Of a stretch of 38,825 nucleotides of DNA, positions 14,434-23,069 are shown one piece after another. Under the pieces are notes generated by a model. It saw only the letters and a program-made list of their open reading frames with translations, was not told where the DNA came from and did not search any database. The position numbers were made by a program, and so were the translations under genes. This DNA is from an uncultured Lachnospiraceae bacterium (GTDB lineage: Bacteria > Bacillota > Clostridia > Lachnospirales > Lachnospiraceae): the NCBI GenBank assembly GCA_910579935.1, contig CAJTVQ010000038.1, positions 1 through 38,825 on the forward strand, in the 5' to 3' direction. Position 1 is the first letter of the stretch. The number at the start of each line of letters is the position of its first letter.

Positions 14434-16180
14434 TTCCGCTTCCCTCCTGCCACGGCCTGCACCTATACCATAATATCACACCACTGCTGCACATTACAAG
14501 CAGTATAAAAGGAAAACGATATCGCATCATCAGCCCGGTGATACCCATTTCTCCGTCCGCTGCCTCCAGCTGTTCTTCCGCCTCCCCGTCTGCTTTCTGT
14601 CTTTCCAGCGCCGGGAATTCGGGCATCTCCCGTTTTTCCGCCAGATCTTTCGTATAACAGGCATCCATTACCGCCAGTTTGTCCGTCAGATAATCTTCCA
14701 GATATTCCACATGTTCTTCCAAAGAAGCGTTTTCCATAAAGACACTCCTTGCGCCCGTAAAACGCTTTGCGTCCATATCAATGGAGGCACGTATCGCCTG
14801 CACTCTTTCCCTGACGCCGCCACCTGCCAGCTGCGCCAGCATCGGACGGAAATGCTCCCGGTATTCCTCTTCCGCTATCCGGCAGAACTCTTCCTGCCCG
14901 TACAGCCGCGCATACCAGCGACTCAGGTTATTATAGTTCAGGTCATAGTCTATCACAAAAAGAGGCTCCGCTTCCTTGGCAATTCCCCTCCCCATCGTAT
15001 TGTCCATATCCCATACCGGCCCGTCATACAGAATCTCTTTTTCCAGATCCAGATACATGTAATGGCTGGTATAGCCGAAATCCATATCCTGTAAAATATC
15101 CTCCATCACGAACATCTTTGCAAAAGAAACCATATCCATCTTTTCCGCCGGCACTTCCCCTTCTTCCATGCGTCTGCTGAATTCCTCAAAAAAACGTTGC
15201 ACACCGGCCTCATCCCTGTCCGCTTCCGGTGCATGGATCACGATCGGCTGGTCATTGGACAGCATGACAAAGGCCGCCTCTTTTGCTGCCCGGTCCCTGT
15301 AATCAATCTCCAATAGATACTTGTCTCCGATATCCATACGCTCCTTTCCTGTCTGGATTTTTTCCATCACCTGATACAGCCCCATATACTCGTCATTGAT
15401 ATACAGTTCCACAAAACGGCTGTCACCTGCATACGCAATTCCTCCCACTGTCGCCAGTTCAAAGCCGATCTGGTTCCTGATATATGCGCCGTCATAATAA
15501 TTGGCGCACAATACCCAGCTTTTTGCCGCTCCCATTCCAAACAGATCCACTTCATCACCCAGCTTCAGGATAAAAGATTTCTTCTCCGCATCCCATGACG
15601 TATTGCCTCTGCCGGCAATGCCGTCCACCTTTGCCACGCAGGCCGTCCTGCCGCCGGCGTCCACCACCTGCATATAACCGCTTTCATGGTTTCCTTTTTG
15701 TGAAAGGATGTGATCCATATTGCCGGAAGCCGTCACCAGCCGGAGTGTCGGAATATCCGATCCGCGCATGAACGCCACCTGCGCATGTTCCGTTTCCTTT
15801 CCCTCCGTCCGAAACTCCATCCGGTATGACTTTCCCCACACAATACCGCTTAAAGTATCACCGTTTCCAAGCGTTACCGCTTCCCCGCCTTCTTCTTCCG
15901 TCTCCAAAAGCAGCAGCTGCTGCCGTCCCATCTGCAGCCGCACTTCTTCTGACTGTACATATCCGGGCAGACAGAAATACAGGGTTCCCTCCGAAAAAAA
16001 TCCCTTTACTCTCTGTTTCGACGTTCCCTGTCCGTACTGTAAGGAAAAAAGAGCTTCCTTCTCATTTCTTTCCCCTCCTTCCCTGCCTGATCCCCATATT
16101 CCCCAGCCCGCCAGCAGAACCAGCGCCAGCAGACTGACACCGAACAATAGGTGTTTCATTCCGGAAAATTTCATTGTCAT
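14423..16180 (-). CDS. CotH-type kinase family protein, membrane-anchored
   Basis: CotH proteins are atypical kinases; B. subtilis CotH phosphorylates spore-coat proteins. This 585-residue product has an N-terminal span (about 9-28, LLFGVSLLALVLLAGWGIW) and a C-terminal span (about 560-578), so the catalytic part probably faces outside. Kinase-like landmarks are GIAGRGNTSW with KKSFILKL (about 187-207), LYINDEYMGLYQVMEKI (259-275) and WDMDNTMGRG (390-399), the metal-binding Asp region. The ATG at 16180 is chosen because GAGGA lies 9 nt upstream; GTG at 16186 is possible. It is the first gene of cotH-VTC-DUF4956. Target protein unknown; no CotB-like Ser/Lys-rich substrate is next to it. Confidence 0.88.
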   Translation of the reverse strand: MTMKFSGMKHLLFGVSLLALVLLAGWGIWGSGREGGERNEKEALFSLQYGQGTSKQRVKGFFSEGTLYFCLPGYVQSEEVRLQMGRQQLLLLETEEEGGEAVTLGNGDTLSGIVWGKSYRMEFRTEGKETEHAQVAFMRGSDIPTLRLVTASGNMDHILSQKGNHESGYMQVVDAGGRTACVAKVDGIAGRGNTSWDAEKKSFILKLGDEVDLFGMGAAKSWVLCANYYDGAYIRNQIGFELATVGGIAYAGDSRFVELYINDEYMGLYQVMEKIQTGKERMDIGDKYLLEIDYRDRAAKEAAFVMLSNDQPIVIHAPEADRDEAGVQRFFEEFSRRMEEGEVPAEKMDMVSFAKMFVMEDILQDMDFGYTSHYMYLDLEKEILYDGPVWDMDNTMGRGIAKEAEPLFVIDYDLNYNNLSRWYARLYGQEEFCRIAEEEYREHFRPMLAQLAGGGVRERVQAIRASIDMDAKRFTGARSVFMENASLEEHVEYLEDYLTDKLAVMDACYTKDLAEKREMPEFPALERQKADGEAEEQLEAADGEMGITGLMMRYRFPFILLVMCSSGVILWYRCRPWQEGSGNGR

Positions 16181-16420
16181 AGCCACATATCCTCTGTCAA
16201 CCGTATAAAGTATTTCCTATCAAGCATATCACATGTCAGGTACTTTTTCTATTTTTTATTTTCTTTGCGGAATTCTTATATTATCCGCGGGTAACAGTTC
16301 AGATCCAATGTCATTTACTTAAACGTCACGGTGCTTCGGCGGAAGCACAAATCCCATTCAAACACACTTCCGCTCTGCGTCAAACGCCTCCGCATTTCGT
16401 GCAGCGGCTTATCATGCAGA

Positions 16421-16465
16421 AAACAGGCAGGGAGCCGGGAATGATCCCGGCTCTCTGCCCGTTTT
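16421..16465. terminator. Strong terminator between the anti-sigma gene and cotH cluster
   Basis: A 15-bp stem (16426-16440 with 16445-16459) closes a 4-nt loop, flanked by AAAAC and GTTTT. It follows the minus-strand anti-sigma gene by about 80 nt and can act in both directions. It separates that gene from the cotH cluster. Confidence 0.75.
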
Positions 16466-16537
16466 CCATTTCTTTTTATCTGCTCCGTTTTGCAGTCCGT
16501 CATTCTCTAGCAGGTCTTTCCGTCTGCAGTCAGTGAT

Positions 16538-17386
16538 TCAATTCCCGCTTTCTGCGACTTCTTTCGCCATACCAAGCATTTCATCCGCACTTATGGAAAG
16601 GTCGAAACCGCTCAATGTATATACTTTCCCGTCCTTTATCCAGCCTACATAATAACTCTGCTGTACTTCTGCATCCTGCCCCTGCCTTCCGTCATAAGCG
16701 ATCTGAAGCTTCCCACTTTCTATATCTGTCTGCTCCGCTTCGGTTATCTCATAATCATCCGGGACCAGTTTATAGATACTCTGCGAATAATAAAAATCAA
16801 TACCATCCTCCTGTACGACTTTATCCCATGTACTGCGGTCGGACAGCTGCGCTTCGGATTCACCGGAATACAGTTTCCTAACCCGGAAAAAAATGTCATC
16901 CGAGCCCTTTTTGTATTCCAGGCTAATGCCTTTCTGTCTTTCTACTTTCTCTCCGGCCTGATTCTCAACCGTATAATTTGAAATATGGATTCCGTCGTCC
17001 AGCACAAATCCATTACTAAACCTTTCTACCGCATCCACCTGATATCCCACTTTTTCTTCCGCCTTTGCCATATCCGCAAAACTCTGGTAGTCAGCCTTGA
17101 CAGACGTACTGCCTACATAACTCATGATTCCGTTCCCTGCTACGCATACGGTTCCTGCCAAAAGACATGCTGCCGCAACCCCGGCTGCCACTTTTTTCAT
17201 ACTAAAACGATTCATACTGCGTTCCTCCTTTACCAATGTCCTGATCCGGTCGTCAATCCGCCCTTTCAACTCCTCCGAGGCTTCGATGCGTTCACCCATA
17301 CTTCCCAGAACTTCTGCCACTTCCGCATCCATCCCGCTCCATGCTTTTTTTTCTTTACAAAAGATATAGTTCACGCTTTTTTTCAT
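16538..17386 (-). CDS. Membrane anti-sigma factor paired with the ECF sigma factor
   Basis: This 282-residue protein has a cytoplasmic N-terminus of about 60 residues rich in Glu and Arg (the likely sigma-binding part), one membrane span at about 65-88 (VAAGVAAACLLAGTVCVAG) and an extracytoplasmic domain of about 190 residues. It overlaps the sigma factor gene by 32 nt, the classical arrangement of an anti-sigma factor. GGAGG lies 8 nt before the ATG. The outer domain has no metal-binding or protease motif that was recognised; it may belong to the DUF4179-like sensor group, but that is uncertain. It probably holds the sigma factor inactive until an envelope signal triggers release. Confidence 0.8.
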   Translation of the reverse strand: MKKSVNYIFCKEKKAWSGMDAEVAEVLGSMGERIEASEELKGRIDDRIRTLVKEERSMNRFSMKKVAAGVAAACLLAGTVCVAGNGIMSYVGSTSVKADYQSFADMAKAEEKVGYQVDAVERFSNGFVLDDGIHISNYTVENQAGEKVERQKGISLEYKKGSDDIFFRVRKLYSGESEAQLSDRSTWDKVVQEDGIDFYYSQSIYKLVPDDYEITEAEQTDIESGKLQIAYDGRQGQDAEVQQSYYVGWIKDGKVYTLSGFDLSISADEMLGMAKEVAESGN

Positions 17387-17936
17387 CTTCTCCGCCTCCT
17401 TCTTTCCATGCTCCCAGACTTTTCCTAAGCTTTTTCCTCGCCGTAAAAAGCCTTGATTTTACCGTTCCTTCCGTACATTCCAGCACGCTTGCGATTTCCC
17501 TCAAGGGCATCTCCTGATAATAAAACAGGATTACCACCGCCCGATGTTTAAAATCCAGCGCCTGTACTGCACTGTATACCATTTTTTCCTCCTCCGTCCG
17601 GATGATCCGGTCAAGGGAAGTAATTCCATCCGTTGCATCTGTCCGTATGCCTATATCTTCGTCCGGTATCTCGCGCCTGCGTTTCCTTACCTGCCGGTAC
17701 GCCGTCCGGTACAGGATCTGAAAAAGCCATGGCCTGAATCCATCGTCTTTTTTCAGTTCACCGATATGCAGATAGCATTTTACAAACGTTTCCTGCACGA
17801 TATCCTCAGCGTCATCCATCTGTCCGCTGACCAGGTATGCCATACGCAGAAGCGTATCCTTATATTTCTCGTACAAGGCATCAAAGGCGGCCTGGTTTCC
17901 GTCCTTCAGCTGCCGTACCAGTTCTGTATTCTCCAC
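17355..17936 (-). CDS. ECF-type RNA polymerase sigma factor
   Basis: This 193-residue sigma-70 family protein contains only regions 2 and 4. Region 2 at about 10-80 includes DALYEKYKDTLLRMAYLVSG and DAEDIVQETFVKCYLHI, the -10 recognition helix. Region 4 at about 125-180 includes LDFKHRAVVILFYYQEMPLR and VLECTEGTVKSRLFTARKKL, the helix-turn-helix for the -35. The start is a GTG at 17936 with AAGGAGGA 6 nt upstream. The downstream overlapping gene is its anti-sigma factor. A promoter with ECF-like spacing lies at 17978-18008, suggesting self-activation. Its regulon is unknown; the cotH cluster downstream is a candidate only by proximity. Confidence 0.92.
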   Translation of the reverse strand: MENTELVRQLKDGNQAAFDALYEKYKDTLLRMAYLVSGQMDDAEDIVQETFVKCYLHIGELKKDDGFRPWLFQILYRTAYRQVRKRRREIPDEDIGIRTDATDGITSLDRIIRTEEEKMVYSAVQALDFKHRAVVILFYYQEMPLREIASVLECTEGTVKSRLFTARKKLRKSLGAWKEGGGEDEKKRELYLL

Positions 17937-18262
17937 GGCTGGTCCTCCTTCCCGTTTCCTTCCGATAGCTATCTGACTATAAGAGCCGGTAACGAGGTGA
18001 ATGGTTCATTTTTTTGATTAGATTTGTTGGGGGATGGGGATGGTGCGGAAGAGGACGCTTTGAGGGACGGGGCAGGGGAGGCGGTATGTTGCTGATTTGG
18101 GTGGGATGTTTCCGAACAGAATGGACAGGGTTCGAAGGCCTGCGTGCCGCCCTTGTACCGTCTGCCAAAGCTGGTATTTCCACAATTTCTTTTTCCTATT
18201 CAAATGCAAAAAGGATAGATGGGGTTGACCGGATGCTAAAAATGCATGTGCGGTCATTGGGT
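17937..18262. other. Intergenic region with G-rich plus strand
   Basis: No supported gene lies here. The right half of the stretch follows the mfd stop without an obvious terminator. Between 18029 and 18084 the plus strand has five runs of three to five G, with a gap of about 25 nt after the second. An ECF-like promoter is at 17978-18008. Open frames on both strands show biased Pro/Arg or Gly composition caused by the G tracts and are not believable. Confidence 0.5.
17978..18008 (-). promoter_or_regulatory. Candidate autoregulated ECF promoter
   Basis: On the minus strand TGAACC (18003-18008) is followed after 16 nt by GCTCTTATA (17978-17986). The AAC core of the -35 and the spacing fit ECF promoters. 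The predicted leader to the GTG start is about 35-40 nt. Confidence 0.4.
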
Positions 18263-21200
18263 TTATAATAATTCTGCTATCATTGCTGTCAGCAGTTCTT
18301 CTGTCGTGTTTAATAAGTTTTCTGCATCCCGCTCTATCATACCGCATTTTTTGTAGCGGAACAGGAATTCCGGGACGCCTTTGGCATTGAAGGACAGTTT
18401 GGGATATTTCGTTAATAAGGCCGGTATGTTTTGGGTCATGATTTCGGCGCTGGCAGTCATGATGAAACGGATTTCTTCATTTTTGCCCCGAATTTCAGAC
18501 ATGTACAGTTTGTGCGCCTGCACGCGGATGAGGGCGATGCGGAGCAGGTTGTCTACGGACTTCGGGATTTCACCGAAGCGGTCCAGCAGTTCTTCTTTCA
18601 TGTCGTCGCTTTCCGTTTGATTTTCTATTCCCGCAATCCGTTTGTAGATGTCCAGTTTCTGGAATTCATTGACAATGTAGGAAGGCGGGATGAACGCATC
18701 CACGTCCAAATCTACCGTGGTATTGAAATCTTCTCCGGTCCGGATGCCTTTCAGATTTTTGACGGCTTCGTTCAACATCTTGCAGTATAAATCGTAGCCG
18801 ACGGCCTGCATATGGCCGTGCTGTCTTGCTCCCAGCAGGTTGCCCGCGCCGCGGATCTCCAGATCGCGCATGGCTATTTTGAAACCGCTCCCCAAATCGG
18901 TGAATTCCCGGATGGCCGCCAGACGTTTTTCCGCCACTTCCCTTAGAAGTTTATCTCTCCGGTACATGAGGAAGGCATAGGCGGTGCGGTTGGAACGTCC
19001 TACCCTGCCGCGCAGCTGGTAGAGCTGGGAAAGTCCCATGTTGTCGGCATCATGAATGATCATGGTATTGACGTTCGGAATATCCAGGCCGGTCTCTATG
19101 ATGGTGGTGGATACCAGTACATCGATTTCTCCGTCGATGAACTCGTACATAATCTTTTCCAGCTCGTGCTCTTTCATCTGTCCGTGTGCAAACGCCACAT
19201 TCGCTTCCGGCACCAGTGCGGCGATTCTGGACGATATGTCCGCTATGTTGTTCACACGGTTGTAGACATAGTATACCTGTCCGCCTCTGGACAATTCCCT
19301 GACAATGGCTTCCCGCACCATTTCTTCATTATATTCCATTACATAGGTCTGAATCGGGAGCCTGTCTTCAGGCGCTTCTTCCAGTACGCTCATATCACGG
19401 ATGCCGATCAGGCTCATATGGAGGGTTCTCGGTATGGGCGTTGCGGTCAGTGTCAGTACATCTACATTTTCTTTCATTTTCTTTATTTTTTCTTTGTGTG
19501 CCACGCCGAAACGCTGTTCCTCATCTATAATCAAAAGTCCCAGATCCCTGAATGCCACATCTTTTGACAGTACTCTGTGCGTGCCGATCACAATATCCAC
19601 CAGCCCCTTCTTCAGGTCTTCCACTGTCTTCTTTATTTCCGCCGCGGTGCGGAAGCGGGACATCAAATCCACCCGCACCGGAAAATCTTTCATTCTCTGT
19701 ACGAAGGTATTATAATGCTGCTGCGCCAAAATTGTGGTAGGCACCAGGTAAACCACCTGTTTGCCTTCCTGTATTGCCTTAAACGCCGCACGGATTGCGA
19801 TTTCCGTTTTGCCGTATCCCACATCTCCGCAAATCAGGCGGTCCATGATTTTCCTGCTTTCCATATCCGCCTTGGTGTCCGCAATCGCTGCCAGCTGGTC
19901 TTCCGTTTCCTCATAGGGAAACATTTCCTCAAATTCCTGCTGCCAGACGGTATCCTTCCCGTAGACATACCCCTCCTGCTGCTGCCGGACGGCGTATAGT
20001 TCCACCAGATCCTTCGCCACCTCATTTACCGCTCCCCGAACCTTGCTCTTCGTGCGGCTCCATTCCTGCGTTCCCAGCTTGTTCAGTTTGGGCCTGTGTG
20101 CGTCGGCAGATGCATACTTCTGGATGACATCCAGTCCCGTTGCAAGAATGTAAAGATTTCCTCCGTCCCGGTATTCTATCTTAATATAATCCTTAACAAC
20201 TTTCTCTACCTCTACTTTTTCGATACCTTTATAAATACCTAACCCATGGCTTTCGTGTACCACATAATCCCCGACCTTCAGATCCGCAAAGTCGTTGATC
20301 TTCTGTCCCTCAAATTTTTTCTTCTTTCGTTTCTTTTTCTTCTCGGTGCCGAATATATCGCTCTCCGATATTACTACAAATTTAATGAGCGGATATTCAA
20401 ACCCTTTTGCGGCATGGCCGTAGAAAGTCATGATTTCTCCCGGCTGTATTTCCCGAAACGGGTCTTCACTGTAAAAAGCAGTCAGTTCTTCCTCCCGCAG
20501 ATCTTCTGCCAGACGCTTTGCCCTGGTCCGGGAGCCGGACAAAAGCAGGATACGGAAGCCATTTTTCCGGTAACGTTTCAAATCCTTTACCAGCGCTTCG
20601 AAACTATTATTATAGGAAGCAACGCTTTTCGCACCGATATCAAACTTCCGGCCGGCCTTCATCAGCGTATTTTTCCTGTCGATCGCAGACAGCATAACCG
20701 TCCGGTATGAAGCCATTCTGGCTGCCACCGCTTCCGTCCCGAACAGAATATCTGTCTGTACCGGCAGTGCATACCCCTTTTCCAGACGGTGCAGCATACT
20801 CTCCCGAAACTCAAGTTCCACTGCATCGGCGTGCTCTTTTACCCGTGCCGGCTCATCAATAAAAATACCGCATTTTTCCTTATCAAACAATTCCATAAAC
20901 GATACCGTCTCCGGATAAAAACAGCGGATATAACTCTCCAGATTCACCGAAGTACGCAGCTCCAGCATCTGTTCCTTTAATTCTTTTACCTGAAGGGCGA
21001 TGCGGTGCGCCTCTTCCGTCTTGAACGCCTCCCTCAGTTTGTCGCCGCACGCCTTTGCCTCAGCCTCTATCCGTTCCATTCCCCTTCTTAATTCTTCCTG
21101 TGTCAGTGACATTTCCGTTGCAGGATAGATACGGATAGACTGCAGTTTTTCTATGGAGCGCTGGCTCAATATATCAAAACTGCGGATGGACTCCACTTCT

Positions 21201-21793
21201 TCTCCCCAAAGCTCAATCCGGTAGGGATTTTCTTCCGTCAGGTCAAATACATCCACAATCCCGCCCCGTATGCTGAACTGCCCCGGCCCCTCTACCTGAT
21301 AGTTCTTTTCATAACCCATTTCTACCAGCCGGCCCGCCAGTTCCTGCTCATTGACGGCAGACTGATGACTGACGGATATCACATTCCTCTCCAATGCTTC
21401 CAAAGGCACCTGCGGCGTCATCAGACTTCCAAACGTAGTTACGACCGTCAGCGGACGGCCTTCCATCATTCTGCGCAATGCCTTGATCCGTTCTTTCACC
21501 AGCTGATTCCCATGAACATCCGCCTGATAAAAAATCAGGTCCTTTGCCGGATACATCATGACGTTCCTGTCATAAAGCTGATAGTCTTCATAGATTTCCC
21601 TTGCCCGCAAATCACTGGATGCCACGATAATTTTGTACTTTAAGTTCAGACCATCGCTCAAACCGTAAATCATATGCATTTTCTGAGAATCCACACACCC
21701 GGTCAGCGCCACGGCCCTGCCCGCTTTCTTCAAATATCCCTCAATCTCTTCAAACTCCCCCAGCTCGTGCAGCGGGGCTGTAAATGTCCTCAT
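18263..21793 (-). CDS. mfd: Transcription-repair coupling factor
   Basis: Mfd is a cytoplasmic DNA translocase that removes stalled RNA polymerase and recruits UvrA for excision repair. The product of about 1176 residues matches the family (about 1150-1180). An N-terminal UvrB-like module is followed by the CarD-like RNA polymerase interaction domain near 500-570 (VGDYVVHESHGLGIYKGIEK). The superfamily 2 helicase core has Walker A GDVGYGKTEIA near 655 and the Walker B DEEQ box near 757. The relay and C-terminal discriminator domains come after. The ATG at 21793 has AGGAG about 10 nt upstream; a GTG at 21817 is an alternative. It follows pth by 51 nt, the common Firmicute order pth-mfd. Confidence 0.96.
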   Translation of the reverse strand: MRTFTAPLHELGEFEEIEGYLKKAGRAVALTGCVDSQKMHMIYGLSDGLNLKYKIIVASSDLRAREIYEDYQLYDRNVMMYPAKDLIFYQADVHGNQLVKERIKALRRMMEGRPLTVVTTFGSLMTPQVPLEALERNVISVSHQSAVNEQELAGRLVEMGYEKNYQVEGPGQFSIRGGIVDVFDLTEENPYRIELWGEEVESIRSFDILSQRSIEKLQSIRIYPATEMSLTQEELRRGMERIEAEAKACGDKLREAFKTEEAHRIALQVKELKEQMLELRTSVNLESYIRCFYPETVSFMELFDKEKCGIFIDEPARVKEHADAVELEFRESMLHRLEKGYALPVQTDILFGTEAVAARMASYRTVMLSAIDRKNTLMKAGRKFDIGAKSVASYNNSFEALVKDLKRYRKNGFRILLLSGSRTRAKRLAEDLREEELTAFYSEDPFREIQPGEIMTFYGHAAKGFEYPLIKFVVISESDIFGTEKKKKRKKKKFEGQKINDFADLKVGDYVVHESHGLGIYKGIEKVEVEKVVKDYIKIEYRDGGNLYILATGLDVIQKYASADAHRPKLNKLGTQEWSRTKSKVRGAVNEVAKDLVELYAVRQQQEGYVYGKDTVWQQEFEEMFPYEETEDQLAAIADTKADMESRKIMDRLICGDVGYGKTEIAIRAAFKAIQEGKQVVYLVPTTILAQQHYNTFVQRMKDFPVRVDLMSRFRTAAEIKKTVEDLKKGLVDIVIGTHRVLSKDVAFRDLGLLIIDEEQRFGVAHKEKIKKMKENVDVLTLTATPIPRTLHMSLIGIRDMSVLEEAPEDRLPIQTYVMEYNEEMVREAIVRELSRGGQVYYVYNRVNNIADISSRIAALVPEANVAFAHGQMKEHELEKIMYEFIDGEIDVLVSTTIIETGLDIPNVNTMIIHDADNMGLSQLYQLRGRVGRSNRTAYAFLMYRRDKLLREVAEKRLAAIREFTDLGSGFKIAMRDLEIRGAGNLLGARQHGHMQAVGYDLYCKMLNEAVKNLKGIRTGEDFNTTVDLDVDAFIPPSYIVNEFQKLDIYKRIAGIENQTESDDMKEELLDRFGEIPKSVDNLLRIALIRVQAHKLYMSEIRGKNEEIRFIMTASAEIMTQNIPALLTKYPKLSFNAKGVPEFLFRYKKCGMIERDAENLLNTTEELLTAMIAELL

Positions 21794-21844
21794 ATTATAA
21801 CCTGCTCCTTCTGTCACTGTTCCCTTCAGGCTGTCTGCCTCCTG

Positions 21845-22459
21845 TCATTTCTCCGCCGGTAAGTCCGCCGCCTTTCTGCTGTCTGCCGCCGGTACCTTAC
21901 GGTTAAATTCATTCATCGCTGCATCCGCCCCTTCAGTCAGCATCAGCTCCACCGCCCGCACCGCTTTTGCCGATGCTTCCTTCATGGCCGCTTTTTCTTC
22001 TTTATTAAAATGCCCCAGCACCCAGTCCACCAGGTCACGGTTTTTAGGTTTTTCTCCCACACCCATGCGGATTCTTTGAAAATTTTCCGTACCCAGCATT
22101 TTAATAATATTTTTCAATCCGTTATGGCCTCCGGCGCTTCCCTTCTTTCTCACACGCAGCTGCCCGGGCGGCAGACTGATATCGTCGGATACCACGATTA
22201 ATTCCTGTTCCGCATCCGCTTTATAATAATCTACCACCATCCGCAGACTCTCCCCGCTCAGATTCATAAATGTCAGCGGTTTCACCAGTACCGCCTTCCG
22301 GCCTTCGATATACCCTTTTCCGATCAATGCCTTATGCTTTAATTCCAGTACACTAATATTATATTTTTCCGCCAAAGCGTCTATCACCTCATAGCCTGCA
22401 TTATGGCGTGTATTTTCATACTCTTTTCCCGGATTTCCCAATCCTGCTATTATATACAT
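21845..22459 (-). CDS. pth: Peptidyl-tRNA hydrolase
   Basis: This cytoplasmic enzyme releases peptides from peptidyl-tRNA that drops off ribosomes. The 204-residue protein starts MYIIAGLGNPGKEYENTRHN, carrying the conserved Asn10 and the catalytic His19. It also contains the FMNLSGES loop, VVSDDISLPPGQLRVR with the catalytic Asp, and GGHNGLKNI. A C-terminal tail of about 20 residues (KVPAADSRKAADLPAEK) exceeds the usual length and looks disordered. The ATG at 22459 is used because homology begins there and AAGGGAAG precedes it. It is upstream of mfd in the same direction, consistent with a pth-mfd operon. Confidence 0.95.
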   Translation of the reverse strand: MYIIAGLGNPGKEYENTRHNAGYEVIDALAEKYNISVLELKHKALIGKGYIEGRKAVLVKPLTFMNLSGESLRMVVDYYKADAEQELIVVSDDISLPPGQLRVRKKGSAGGHNGLKNIIKMLGTENFQRIRMGVGEKPKNRDLVDWVLGHFNKEEKAAMKEASAKAVRAVELMLTEGADAAMNEFNRKVPAADSRKAADLPAEK

Positions 22460-22653
22460 ACCATTCTTCCCTTCTTTCCAAATACACCGCAGTCCGCAAC
22501 AACAAGCCACGACACCATGCCGTGACTCTGTTCTTCTGCCCCATTAACAAGAAATATCTCTTTTGACATTTTATTGATTTTAACACAGGTTTGCTTCCAT
22601 CACAACGTATTTTTTATCCGGCCGATATACCATATTTGCTATAATGTAAAACA

Positions 22654-22679
22654 CGGGTACCGTTCATTTACGGTACCCG
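22654..22679 (-). terminator. Terminator of spoVG
   Basis: A 10-bp perfect stem (22654-22663 with 22670-22679) closes a 6-nt loop; on the minus strand it is followed by TGTTTTAC. It lies about 40 nt after the spoVG stop. Confidence 0.7.
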
Positions 22680-22717
22680 CTCATACACCTCTTATAATAC
22701 ACAAAAATAATGCAATC

Positions 22718-22993
22718 CTATCCCTCCACATCCGGCTCCAGCAGCGCTTTCTCGTAGCTTTCCAGTATTATGTCTTGTATCCGCTCCCGGGTATCCGAAT
22801 TGATGGGATGAGCAATATCCCTATATTCCCCATCTGTCGTTTTTTTACTCGGCATTGCAATGAAAAGTCCTTTCTCGCCCTCAATCACTTTAATATCATG
22901 AACTACAAATTCTTCATCAAGAGTGATTGATACGATTGCCTTCATCTTACCTTCCTTTGCAATCTTCCGTACTCTAACATCTGTAATCTGCAT
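22718..22993 (-). CDS. spoVG: SpoVG septation and sporulation regulator
   Basis: SpoVG is a small nucleic-acid-binding regulator affecting septation, sporulation, envelope and virulence genes in Firmicutes. The 91-residue protein is full length and has the family core MQITDVRVRKI, AIVSITLDEEFVVHDIKVIE, GLFIAMPSKK and YRDIAHPINSDTRERIQDII. AAGGGGG lies 8 nt before the ATG. A near-consensus promoter sits in the 3' end of glgD (23041-23069) and a terminator follows, so it is its own unit although it also lies directly after glgCD. The promoter reads as a vegetative type rather than the sigma-H type used in B. subtilis. Confidence 0.96.
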   Translation of the reverse strand: MQITDVRVRKIAKEGKMKAIVSITLDEEFVVHDIKVIEGEKGLFIAMPSKKTTDGEYRDIAHPINSDTRERIQDIILESYEKALLEPDVEG

Positions 22994-23040
22994 GCCGTAT
23001 CCCCCTTGGATATCATATGGTCTGAATAGTTTCTATTAAT

Positions 23041-23069
23041 ATTATAACATTACATTACATATCTGTCAC
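23041..23069 (-). promoter_or_regulatory. Vegetative promoter of spoVG
   Basis: On the minus strand GTGACA (23064-23069) and TATAAT (23041-23046) are separated by exactly 17 nt. The -35 lies inside the last codons of glgD. Distance from the predicted start site to the ATG is about 40 nt. Confidence 0.65.

Noticed and set aside
16181..16300. Firm ECF promoter upstream of cotH
   Set aside because: A TGAACT is present but the -10 region does not match the one at the sigma gene; kept only as a weak idea in the findings.
16315..16503. 62-residue minus-strand frame after the anti-sigma gene
   Set aside because: It is built largely from the strong terminator hairpin at 16421-16465.
17977..18347. 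Open frames on both strands in the G-rich region near mfd
   Set aside because: Pro/Arg- or Gly-rich translations come from G tracts; there is no ribosome site and one frame overlaps the mfd end.
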